From assembly GCA_028712565.1 (NCBI GenBank), contig JAQTPW010000001.1, forward strand, positions 141,114-174,384: 33,271 bases of DNA. The letters run 5' to 3'. Every line of letters begins with the position of its first letter. The stretch's first letter is position 1. The translations under genes were made by a program, and so were the position numbers. The DNA comes from Minisyncoccota bacterium (GTDB lineage: Bacteria; Patescibacteriota; Minisyncoccia; Minisyncoccales; JAQTPW01). Shown here piece after piece: positions 8,702-16,297 of this stretch. The notes below the pieces were generated by a model that saw only the letters and a list, made by a program, of their open reading frames with translations, was not told where the DNA came from and made no database searches.

Positions 8702-9814
8702 TTATGGCTGGAATAATTCTTCCGGTGAAAATCTGACCTGTGTAATTCCGGAAAATTGCTTTGCCGTAGCTTCAATCTGAAACCACAAAATCCCCACCCG
8801 GCAAGATCCGCCTCCAGTTTTGTTGTTTGGATCGGAAAAAGCAAAAGTTAAAACTCCATTATTCAAAGAAGCTCCCTCCAAAGAAAATCCGGACAAAGGA
8901 TATTCGGTTGTAATCCCTTGCGCCCTTTCAGCGTCACTTAAATTCCCGGAAATAAGCAGTTTAATCGTATCTTGTATCGGCGTATTGGTTATTGGAATTT
9001 GGCGGTCCAAAGCCACCAATCCTTTTCTGCTGCAAAGGATGTTTCCGCTAGAATCCTTATCAAGATTGGGATTATAATAATAAAGCTTCACTGTTTGAGT
9101 CGGCATTGTTAATGTTTTCACAACCACCGCACCGCCTATTTTCCAGCCGGATATCTGAACCCGCTCCCCTGTTTCAAACGCGACCGAATGGCAAGATTTA
9201 CTATTATTTCCGATATTGCAGCCACTATCTGCGCTGAATTTAAGTTCTGCATTTAAAGCGGGCATTCCTGGCTCTTCATAGACCAAATACCAGACACCGG
9301 GTTTAAATCCCGGATTGTCTTTTACAAGGTTTCCGGTTTTAGAAAAATCTAAAGCCAATTCTGCGGCTTTTAATTTTACCGGTATTATGATTTCTGCGCT
9401 GTTTTGGGGCAGGCCGGAAGGATTGTCTTTTCGCAAAATAAGAGTGCCGTTTTGGTCTTTTGGCACTGAAAAGGCCAATATTGATTCAAAGGGAACAAAA
9501 TCTTCGGTCATCCAGTCACCCTGCGCCTGAGCATAAGTTTGCTTTACAGTATTTCCGTTTTCATCGAGCAGGATTACCGGAAATGTGGCTTCAAAATACC
9601 AACCTCCCCGGGCTTTTCCTTTTATAATGTAAGGGCTTTGGATTTCTTCATTTCTATCTGGATTTTCCACTTGGATTTGGCTATTTTCTGGTTCAATTTT
9701 TTCGCCTTTCATATAATAATAAATATAAAGGCCGCCGGCCACAATAGCAACTAAAATAACAATTATAAGAATTAACGCCAGCATTGAAGTTCCTTTTTCG
9801 GTTTCTTTGAACAT
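8702..9814 (-). CDS. Membrane-anchored Gmad2 + GerMN (sporulation/germination-like) domain protein
   Basis: N-terminal TM; IQSPYIIKGKARGGWYFEATFPVILLDENGN (Gmad2-like); VKLYYYNPNLD...QDTIKLLISGNLSDAERAQGITTEYPLSGFSLEGASLNNGVLTFAF (GerMN-like). Confidence 0.75.
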   Translation of the reverse strand: MFKETEKGTSMLALILIIVILVAIVAGGLYIYYYMKGEKIEPENSQIQVENPDRNEEIQSPYIIKGKARGGWYFEATFPVILLDENGNTVKQTYAQAQGDWMTEDFVPFESILAFSVPKDQNGTLILRKDNPSGLPQNSAEIIIPVKLKAAELALDFSKTGNLVKDNPGFKPGVWYLVYEEPGMPALNAELKFSADSGCNIGNNSKSCHSVAFETGERVQISGWKIGGAVVVKTLTMPTQTVKLYYYNPNLDKDSSGNILCSRKGLVALDRQIPITNTPIQDTIKLLISGNLSDAERAQGITTEYPLSGFSLEGASLNNGVLTFAFSDPNNKTGGGSCRVGILWFQIEATAKQFSGITQVRFSPEELFQP

Positions 9815-9941
9815 ATTTTTGGATTAATTATTAACGTTTATATTATAATATATATCTTCGCTAATTTTAATTATGCAAAAATATTATTAAAATTTTGTGA
9901 AATTAGAATTGTGCGATAATCCGAAAAGCCGCAATTTTCTT

Positions 9942-12662
9942 TTAGTGCAATTTTTTTATATGGAATATATGAGTTAGAAATTTTAAAAGCAAATATAATC
10001 CGAGTAAAAGGGATATGCCGGCAGATAAATAAAATATTATTCTTATAATTTTTCTGCCGCCGGAATCGCCAGAATTCACGCCATTGCTTATCTGGGCAGA
10101 AAGTTTTTTTGAATAATCTTCCTTAATTTCCTCATTTTCCGGGATTGAATTTGCAGAATCATCAACTGATAAATTCTGTTCGTTTTCTATTTTTACTTCC
10201 GGGATATTCGCAACCAATTGTTGCGAGGTTTCAAGAGAAACCGTCGATGTTGCAGAAATTAATTTTGCTGGAGTTGCATATTGGGGTTCCGGCACATTTT
10301 CATTAATTGAAGTTGTGGCAAAAACTGTAGTGGTTGCGGCAAGAACCATGGGAGTTGTGGTAGAAATTGTAGTAGTTGCGGCTGATAATTCAGGAGTTGA
10401 AGTGGGACTGACAGGCAAATTTTCGGCAGCTTCTAATTGCGTTATATTTGCATTATTCGAATTTTGCAGATTTTCAGTTTTTTTTGGAAAACTTTGCATT
10501 ATTCCATCCCAGGTTTTTCCCAATGCCGCCGGAATAACATAAGCTGTAGTCCAAATCCTGGTATCGAGAGCAATGGATACGTCCTCAAACCCGCCGTCAT
10601 CATTTTGGCGGGAAGCTAAAAAATCATAGGAATTGTTTCCAGTATTTTCCCAGCTTTGAACCTGCTCTCCCAAAGCTACAATTGCCTGAATTGCCCAGGA
10701 AGTTGATATTGCATTGTTGTCAAAACCGCCATTTTCAGTTTGCGAATTTTTTAGAAAATTTTTTGCCAACTGCAATGATTGCTCAATTGAGTCTATAATA
10801 TCAGTATCTAAACCCCCTGTTTTTTTTGCAAGAGAAAGCGCTTGTATTGCCGACGCCGTCAAATCAATGTTGCCCCAGGAACCATTTGTATTTTGCTTTG
10901 AAATAATAAATTTTAATACAGCCCTAATAATCGGATCGGAACCTGAATATCCGGCTTTTAACAAAGGAAAAAGCGCAAAAATATCGTCGTTAAAAAGTTC
11001 GGGATCGCCAATTTGTGTCCCGTCAAAAGCGGATAAAATCAAAGAAATATAATCTGTCGCAGTTTCAGAATAAGGATTAACTGAAAGCGCCATCAAAGCC
11101 ATAGCTCTCCTTTCCAGATCGGTAATGCTTCCATTGGTATTATACTCGGCTCCCGACAAATAATTTTTTAATTTATTTTTCGCATCACTCCCGCCAAATG
11201 CAGACAGCGCAATCGCCGCCCAATCAGAATAAATAATTGAAGATCCTATAGAGCCGTCGCTGTTTTGATTTAAGACAAGAAAATTTATGGCTTTATTTAT
11301 ATCTGCTGTTTTATGCGTTTGCGCATTTCCGGGATTTGCCCCGGGGTTGCCTCCAGAACCGCCGCTTGGAATTGGAATATCGGGAGGAGTTGGCGGAATT
11401 ATTTCATCTTGAAAGATCCCAGCCAAAGTTAAAATCGGGCTGTCCAAATACCCTGCTTTTTTCCCAAAAATTAAATATGGGCTGGTTGTGGCGACTAATA
11501 ATTGAAATGCGCCGTCTTCAGAAAAAAATTCCTGTCCATCAATTAAAAATGTGCTGCTCGCAGCTAATTCCCAAACAGGACTCCAGCCAGAATCATAAGC
11601 GAATTGTTCCAAAAATAAAGTAGTTGTACTATTTACGGCCGGAGTTGTGGTCGCGGTTGTAATTCTTAAAGGACTTATGCCGTAAATCAGGAGTAAGTTT
11701 TCATTTTCGCTTAAAATATCCTTGTTTAGCGCAACTTGCCCGTAATCCAAATCTTTAAACCAGCTCCAATAAATTCCGTTTCCATCCTGATTGTTTGCAA
11801 AATCTGCAATTGAATCCAAAAATGAATCACTCCCCCAGTCCGTCCATTGGTTTAAAAGTCCCGACTGTTCCACCGCGCATTTGCCATTCAAACTGTAAAT
11901 GCCATTTCCCGCATTTTCTTCACAAGCTAAAACCGCCAGATTCTGATTGAGCAAAGTTGAGCTTGCAGTTTCAAGACGCAAATTAATATTAATTGTTGGC
12001 AGCTGCGGAATAATTATTGTGGGCTCGCTGTCAATAAATCCCGGTTCTTTTGCAGAAATTTCATAAGCCGTAGTGGTATTCGGCCATAATTCATAAGTTC
12101 CGCTGGCGCTGGGAATTTCCAGCCCGTTGATTGAAAACGTGGTGCTTGCCGCCAGAGCCCATTGCCAAAAAGAAACATCAAAATAAAAAGCGCTTATAGT
12201 TGTGGTTGAATTAATAAACGGCGAGATATCGGATGCTGTTATTTTAAGCGGACTTGTCCCAAAAGATAGCAACAGTTTTTCACCCTCGGAAAGTATATGC
12301 TGATTTAACGCTGTTTCTCCGGGTTCTGAATTGCTAAACCAAAGCCAGTAATTAATAAAATCTCCTTCGTATTGATTTATGGAATTTAACATAATTCCGT
12401 ACGGATACCAGGTTGAAGTCGCAGTCCAACTTTTGCTGGAAATTAATTGGTCTATTGCGCACCAGGCGTTAATAGTATAATTTGTGCTGCTTGCCTGGTC
12501 CGGGCAGGAACTCACAATAAAGTCATTATCAAACAAAATTTGATCAAAGGCGGCAACTTTCATTTGAATTGTTGTTGTCCCCTCGGCTTTAGCTTGCGAG
12601 ATAAATAAAAACAGGCTGGCAAAAACTATAAAAAGAATGATTTTAGAATTGAGGTTTTTCAT
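9942..12662 (-). CDS. Secreted/anchored protein: signal peptide, two DUF4430-like domains, prenyltransferase/terpene-cyclase-like alpha/alpha barrel, C-terminal TM
   Basis: Two copies of YWxWFxxxxxGxxALNxxxLxxxExLLLxxGxxPLxI; barrel repeats AINFLVLNQNSDGSIG...AQALSLAKKTGG...FLKNSQTENGGFDNNAISTSWAIQAIVALG...FLASRQNDDGGFED; C-terminal IIFYLSAGISLLLGLYLLLKFL. Confidence 0.8.
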   Translation of the reverse strand: MKNLNSKIILFIVFASLFLFISQAKAEGTTTIQMKVAAFDQILFDNDFIVSSCPDQASSTNYTINAWCAIDQLISSKSWTATSTWYPYGIMLNSINQYEGDFINYWLWFSNSEPGETALNQHILSEGEKLLLSFGTSPLKITASDISPFINSTTTISAFYFDVSFWQWALAASTTFSINGLEIPSASGTYELWPNTTTAYEISAKEPGFIDSEPTIIIPQLPTININLRLETASSTLLNQNLAVLACEENAGNGIYSLNGKCAVEQSGLLNQWTDWGSDSFLDSIADFANNQDGNGIYWSWFKDLDYGQVALNKDILSENENLLLIYGISPLRITTATTTPAVNSTTTLFLEQFAYDSGWSPVWELAASSTFLIDGQEFFSEDGAFQLLVATTSPYLIFGKKAGYLDSPILTLAGIFQDEIIPPTPPDIPIPSGGSGGNPGANPGNAQTHKTADINKAINFLVLNQNSDGSIGSSIIYSDWAAIALSAFGGSDAKNKLKNYLSGAEYNTNGSITDLERRAMALMALSVNPYSETATDYISLILSAFDGTQIGDPELFNDDIFALFPLLKAGYSGSDPIIRAVLKFIISKQNTNGSWGNIDLTASAIQALSLAKKTGGLDTDIIDSIEQSLQLAKNFLKNSQTENGGFDNNAISTSWAIQAIVALGEQVQSWENTGNNSYDFLASRQNDDGGFEDVSIALDTRIWTTAYVIPAALGKTWDGIMQSFPKKTENLQNSNNANITQLEAAENLPVSPTSTPELSAATTTISTTTPMVLAATTTVFATTSINENVPEPQYATPAKLISATSTVSLETSQQLVANIPEVKIENEQNLSVDDSANSIPENEEIKEDYSKKLSAQISNGVNSGDSGGRKIIRIIFYLSAGISLLLGLYLLLKFLTHIFHIKKLH

Positions 12663-13251
12663 ATTTCCAATTTATTGCATCATTTGGCTTTAAAATATAA
12701 TTCGAAATTCCGACCTGGGCAGCTTTGTCATTTATATAGTAGATCCAATAGGTGTTTTCACCTGGGTTATTTTTTATTCCGTTAATTTCTTCAACAAAAA
12801 AACCCAATCCCAGCGAATTCTTTCCAGCAAAACTAATTTCGTTTTTGGCTGAAAGCAAATCCATCAATTCATAAACTGTGCTTTTTTCCGGAACTGAAAT
12901 TTCATATTTTTTTTCGCCAACGTATAAAATGTGCGGCTCACCCGTCGCCTCTGTTTTTACTCCAGCGACAGTTTCGGACATAGTTGATGTGGCCTCGGAT
13001 GTTTTAATGTTTTCTTCCGGAACAATATTTGAAACCACGTTTTCTTGTTGAGCTTGTTCTGTTTCCAGTTGGTACTGGTTATCTGATATTTGGCGTGGCG
13101 AATAATTCTTATTTTCAATCGGCGCGCTTTGGTTAATATAAATATAACTTACAGCAGCAAGGCATGAAAAAATAAAGAAAATAATTAATAATTTTTTCGT
13201 CCGAGGCAGACCAGACTTAGGCTGATTATTTCCGTGGATTAAGTTATTCAT
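12643..13251 (-). CDS. Membrane-anchored DUF4430 (transcobalamin C-domain-like) protein; start corrected to ATG 13251
   Basis: MNNLIHGNNQ...KKLLIIFFIFSCLAAVSYIYI TM; VYELMDLLSAKNEISFAGKNSLGLGFFVEEINGIKNNPGENTYWIYYINDKAAQVGISNYILKPNDAINWKYE. The 25 residues before it in the track are translated riboswitch/terminator. Confidence 0.85.
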   Translation of the reverse strand: MNNLIHGNNQPKSGLPRTKKLLIIFFIFSCLAAVSYIYINQSAPIENKNYSPRQISDNQYQLETEQAQQENVVSNIVPEENIKTSEATSTMSETVAGVKTEATGEPHILYVGEKKYEISVPEKSTVYELMDLLSAKNEISFAGKNSLGLGFFVEEINGIKNNPGENTYWIYYINDKAAQVGISNYILKPNDAINWKYEKPQF

Positions 13252-13281
13252 AAAAAAATCTTTCCCAAAACAGGAAAGATT
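13252..13281 (-). terminator. Riboswitch expression platform: intrinsic terminator
   Basis: AATCTTTCC-TGTTTTG-GGAAAGATT followed by T-run on minus strand, ending at the ATG. Confidence 0.85.
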
Positions 13282-13299
13282 CCGGATAAAATCCGCGTT

Positions 13300-13440
13300 T
13301 GTCCTGCTCGGGACGTTTGCTGCCAAACAATGTTCGGGCTCATTCCGAAAAAAATACGGACATTACCGTTGCGGCACAGCCGGGGAATCTAACCCCACTT
13401 TCTGCCCCATAATCGGGCTCGCTCAAAAAGCGATGAAGGC
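13300..13440 (-). ncRNA. Cobalamin riboswitch
   Basis: Minus strand GGGGCAGAAAGTGGGGTTAGATTCCCCGGCTGTGCCGCAACGGTAATGTCCG...GAATGAGCCCGAACATTGTTTGGCA contains the conserved GCxGxxCCGCAACxGTAA core and B12-box-like AGCCCGAACATTGTTTGGCA. Confidence 0.9.
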
Positions 13441-13468
13441 AACAATTTATTTAACTTATTATATTTTA

Positions 13469-13497
13469 ATTTTATTCCAAAAACATCTGTAAGTCAA
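13469..13497 (-). promoter_or_regulatory. Promoter of the riboswitch operon
   Basis: TTGACT (13497-13492)-17 bp-TAAAAT (13474-13469). Confidence 0.75.
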
Positions 13498-13531
13498 ATC
13501 GCCCAAATGGCGATTTCTGATTTGTACGTAC

Positions 13532-13559
13532 GGTTGTACGTACGTCCGTACGTACAACC
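13532..13559. repeat. 28-bp near-perfect palindrome GGTTGTACGTACG-TC-CGTACGTACAACC
   Basis: Direct reading, 13-bp perfect arms. Confidence 0.9.
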
Positions 13560-13578
13560 ATATATCGAAGAAAAGCCT

Positions 13579-13608
13579 GCACTGAGCGAGCGAAGCGAGT
13601 CGAAGTGC
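13579..13608 (-). repeat. REP-like element, CTTCG...CTCAG core (minus), arms GCACT/AGTGC
   Basis: GCACTTCGACTCGCTTCGCTCGCTCAGTGC on minus strand. Confidence 0.75.
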
Positions 13609-13671
13609 TGTGGGGATGGTAAAATATTACCTGCCCGCATTACTACTCAAAGCGTTGCAGGCGGGGAACTT

Positions 13672-13695
13672 GGTACTTCGTTAAAACTCAGTACC
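13672..13695 (+). repeat. REP-like element, arms GGTAC/GTACC
   Basis: GGTACTTCGTTAAAACTCAGTACC. Confidence 0.7.
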
Positions 13696-13721
13696 AATAC
13701 TGAGCACACCGAATGTATTGG
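13694..13721 (-). repeat. REP-like element, arms CCAATAC/GTATTGG
   Basis: CCAATACATTCGGTGTGCTCAGTATTGG on minus strand. Confidence 0.6.
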
Positions 13722-13802
13722 TTTACGAGTAATTTTCCCTTTTTAGAAACAAACCGGAACCTTCTTACTATGGAATATTAGAACTTTTTAATGATTACCT
13801 TT

Positions 13803-13839
13803 CCAAAAAAAAGTCTCTTACCTAGACGGCAAGAGACTT
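13803..13839 (-). terminator. Intrinsic terminator
   Basis: AAGTCTCTT-N11-AAGAGACTT followed by T-run on minus strand. Confidence 0.85.
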
Positions 13840-13865
13840 AGACGATTTTATCTTTTTTAAGAACC

Positions 13866-14495
13866 TCATTTGATATTTTTTTGCTTTTTGATCTTTGCCC
13901 AACTTGCAGTTTTAGGAAGCCCAAGATCGCGAGCACGTTTTTCACGAAGAGCTTCAAGAATCTGGTAGAGGGGTACTAATTTCGAGAATCCAAGTGCTGA
14001 CGCGATATTATCCCAATTCGCTTCTTTAGATAAATTAAGTTCGTGAGAAATTCTTTCGCGAAGCGAATCCGTCATTTCCCCAAGAATAGCATAATCTGGC
14101 AATCCTAAAGCCCTAATAATATCGTCCCAGCTATGAACCCTATCTAATTCCAGCACCCCAGCGAATCTTTCAAGATTGCGCCGGCTATAATTGCTAACGT
14201 TAGGCAAACTGCCAAACATATCCGATTCTTTATCTTCCCTTTCTCGAATTCTTCTCTTTAAAACCCCTGCCCTCTTTTTTATTATATTAGCTAATCTTAA
14301 ATAAACAGGACTGGGTAAAACTTCTAGAAAATCGGCAATCTTCCTAGCTTCAATTTCAACTCTTTTAGATTCTTCTTCGGGAGTTAAGAGTTTTCCCCGA
14401 CTAGACCATTTCTTAATTACAAAAACTCGCTTCTCCCTATCTGAAATACCTTCGGTTTCAATAGCTGATCTGTCAGAAGAAATAATTATTTTCAT
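13866..14495 (-). CDS. Uncharacterised protein with internal LGLPxxASWxxI-type repeats (start moved to ATG 14495)
   Basis: LELDRVHSWDDIIRALGLP / LNLSKEANWDNIASALGFS / LGLPKTASWAKIKKQ; good SD (GGAGAT) upstream. Confidence 0.75.
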   Translation of the reverse strand: MKIIISSDRSAIETEGISDREKRVFVIKKWSSRGKLLTPEEESKRVEIEARKIADFLEVLPSPVYLRLANIIKKRAGVLKRRIREREDKESDMFGSLPNVSNYSRRNLERFAGVLELDRVHSWDDIIRALGLPDYAILGEMTDSLRERISHELNLSKEANWDNIASALGFSKLVPLYQILEALREKRARDLGLPKTASWAKIKKQKNIK

Positions 14496-14585
14496 CAATT
14501 CATCTCCTATTTTTTATTTTGGTATTTTAGAATCAATCTATATTTAAGCTTTTCAGCCGATATTTTTAAAGTTCAGAATAACAAA

Positions 14586-14614
14586 ACAATACCATATTTT
14601 TATGGGATTGTCAA
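14586..14614 (-). promoter_or_regulatory. Promoter TTGACA-17-TATTGT with inverted repeat CCATA-AAAA-TATGG in the spacer
   Basis: Direct reading; -35 at 14614-14609, -10 at 14591-14586. Confidence 0.75.
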
Positions 14615-14714
14615 TGTTAAAATTACTGAATTCACCCTAAGCGCAACAATAAAAAATCGTTCAATTAGCAAAAAATAGTGAATTTTTAAATTCAAGTTCG
14701 AACTTGTACAATTA

Positions 14715-14799
14715 GCTGTGACAGTCGGTCTAGAACCGAATCTTTAAGGGAAAAAATCAGGACCTTTAGAGGTGTTTCACCGACCCGTCTCGGTCAGGG
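14715..14799 (-). other. Structured intergenic element A, downstream of the NADAR gene
   Basis: Aligns to element B (15295-15411): GACCGAGAC ... GGTCCTGATTTTTTCCCTTAAAGATTCGGTTCTAGACCG...CACAGC. Confidence 0.6.
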
Positions 14800-14802
14800 C
14801 AA

Positions 14803-15288
14803 TTATTTTATAATTTCACCTCTTAACTTCATCCATATTTTCCCCAATTCGTTTCTTCCGTTCCTTTTCTTTCCCCACCCCCAAAAGTCGTCTTTCGGAG
14901 AATCTTCTATAATTTTTCTTTTCCCAGTTTGTAATAATTTGTGCATTACGTAGGGATTCTGTTTTAATTTGTGCCTGACAATATCTTCCATAATTGCGAT
15001 TTTTTTATCTGCCCAATCACTCGGAAATTTATCTTTATTCGCACTCGCAATTCTTTTTGCCTCATCAGCCGACATCGCTTTGTAAATTTTTTCGACTAAT
15101 TTTGGCGCGGTTTTTAAAAAATGTGCGGCTTGATAAGCATGCTCTGAAGTTTGCCAAAGTCTGCCCCTCCATTGCACCGCAAAACTGGAAAAATTAGAAA
15201 AACAATAGAATTCTCTTTCATAAAATCCGACAATTTTTCCAGAAGTTTCTAACTGAGGATCTCTGTTTTGATATTTTGTTTTCAACAT
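14803..15288 (-). CDS. NADAR (YbiA/DUF1768) family protein
   Basis: GFYEREFYCFSNFSSFAVQWRGRLWQTSEHAYQAAHF...MEDIVRHKLKQNPYVMHKLLQTGKRKIIEDSPKDDFWGWGKKRNGRNELGKIWMKLR. Confidence 0.9.
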   Translation of the reverse strand: MLKTKYQNRDPQLETSGKIVGFYEREFYCFSNFSSFAVQWRGRLWQTSEHAYQAAHFLKTAPKLVEKIYKAMSADEAKRIASANKDKFPSDWADKKIAIMEDIVRHKLKQNPYVMHKLLQTGKRKIIEDSPKDDFWGWGKKRNGRNELGKIWMKLRGEIIK

Positions 15289-15294
15289 AAATTT

Positions 15295-15411
15295 GCTGTG
15301 CTCCCCGGCCTAGAACGGATTTCTTAGCGGGAAATTCGGCCCATTTTTGGCTCCCCCGCTGACGCCGCCTTGCCCGTCCGAAGCTTTATACGAAGGAGGG
15401 TCTCGGTCGGG
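15295..15411 (-). other. Structured intergenic element B, upstream of the NADAR gene
   Basis: CCCGACCGAGAC...GGGCCGAATTTCCCGCTAAGAAATCCGTTCTAGGCCGGGGAGCACAGC. Confidence 0.6.
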
Positions 15412-15735
15412 TCATAATTTTCGCGTTTCAAGAGGATAAAGGTCGTACGCGATCTCTTCGTATGGGTGAACTTTCTTTAAGGCGGTGAGAACATCGTTAA
15501 CTACTTCAGCGTCAACTTGGCATTCAACCCGTTCCTCTTCTATTTCTTCAAACTTCCCAACTTCTCCAATAGTTGGTTTCGCTCCTTTTTCGGGCCTAAA
15601 ACGGCCGATTCCTCGAGTAGTAAAACTGCAGAAAGAATAATTCCCTAATTTTCCAGCACCAGCTTCACCGATAGCTCTTCTTGCCTTTTCAGCATACGAC
15701 GGAGGAATTGTAAAAATAAGTTTATATTTAGACAT
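15412..15735 (-). CDS. NIF3/YqfO-like (CutA-like fold) small protein
   Basis: YKLIFTIPPSYAEKARRAIGEAGAGKLGNYSFCSFTTRGIGRFRPEKGAKPTIG...VHPYEEIAYDLYPL. Confidence 0.8.
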   Translation of the reverse strand: MSKYKLIFTIPPSYAEKARRAIGEAGAGKLGNYSFCSFTTRGIGRFRPEKGAKPTIGEVGKFEEIEEERVECQVDAEVVNDVLTALKKVHPYEEIAYDLYPLETRKL

Positions 15736-15741
15736 AAATTA

Positions 15742-15750
15742 ATTATAGCA
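15742..15750 (-). promoter_or_regulatory. Extended -10 TGCTATAAT 6 nt from ATG 15735 (leaderless transcript predicted)
   Basis: TGCTATAATTAATTTATG on minus strand. Confidence 0.65.
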
Positions 15751-15793
15751 TTACCTTGCGAAGCGTCCCGGTCTCTCGATACCGAGAACTAGG

Positions 15794-16063
15794 CTAATTA
15801 TTTCCGAAATACTCTTTCAGCATCGTTATTAACGTAGTTCTTCCCCGATTAGTTTTTAAATATAGCTCTCTTCTTTTGGCGTCTCTTTCATTTTTATAAG
15901 CTTCATAGTGTATAAGCTCCAATGGCCTGTATGGTTTAGTTGATTTTGAAAATCCGTGATTATGTTCTTGTATTCTCTGACGAAGATTTTCAGAATATCC
16001 AATGTAAATAAAATTTTTGGCCTTATTCCGGAGAATATAAACGTAGAAAAACTTCATATTCAT
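15794..16063 (-). CDS. GIY-YIG nuclease family protein (UvrC-N-like)
   Basis: FYVYILRNKAKNFIYIGYSENLRQRIQEHNHGFSKSTKPYRPLELIHYEAYKNERDAKRRELYLKTNRGR. Confidence 0.95.
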   Translation of the reverse strand: MNMKFFYVYILRNKAKNFIYIGYSENLRQRIQEHNHGFSKSTKPYRPLELIHYEAYKNERDAKRRELYLKTNRGRTTLITMLKEYFGNN

Positions 16064-16147
16064 CTTCTATGGGGCGGGTACAAGTCTGCACCCGCCACAG
16101 TCCCCATACGCGCTGTCTCCTTGCGGAGCCAGGCGCCGTATGGTGCC

Positions 16148-16222
16148 TGGCTGCGGGGGAAGGATTCGAACCTTCAATATACAGCTCCAAAGGCTGTTGT
16201 CCTACCATTAGACGACCCCGCA
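16148..16222 (-). tRNA. tRNA-Gln (TTG), CCA encoded
   Basis: TGCGGGGTCGTCTAATGGTAGGACAACAGCCTTTGGAGCTGTATATTGAAGGTTCGAATCCTTCCCCCGCAG-CCA; all stems pair, anticodon TTG. Confidence 0.95.
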
Positions 16223-16234
16223 TTGAATGGCTTT

Positions 16235-16297
16235 ACTGGTAGCCGGAACTGGTAGCTGGTAACTAGTAACTGGTAGCTGGTAAGTGATAAGTGGTTA
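16235..16297. repeat. Heptad array, consensus RCTGGTA
   Basis: ACTGGTA GCCGGA ACTGGTA GCTGGTA ACTAGTA ACTGGTA GCTGGTA AGTGATA AGTGGTT. Confidence 0.85.

Noticed and set aside
13507-13746. 79-aa plus ORF
   Set aside because: Translates the GTAC palindrome and REP elements (LYVRLYVRPYVQPYI, ALSERSESKCC); not a credible gene.
15956-16255. 99-aa plus ORF and 66-aa minus ORF (16023..16223)
   Set aside because: Both overlap the tRNA-Gln gene and its GC-rich 3' flank.
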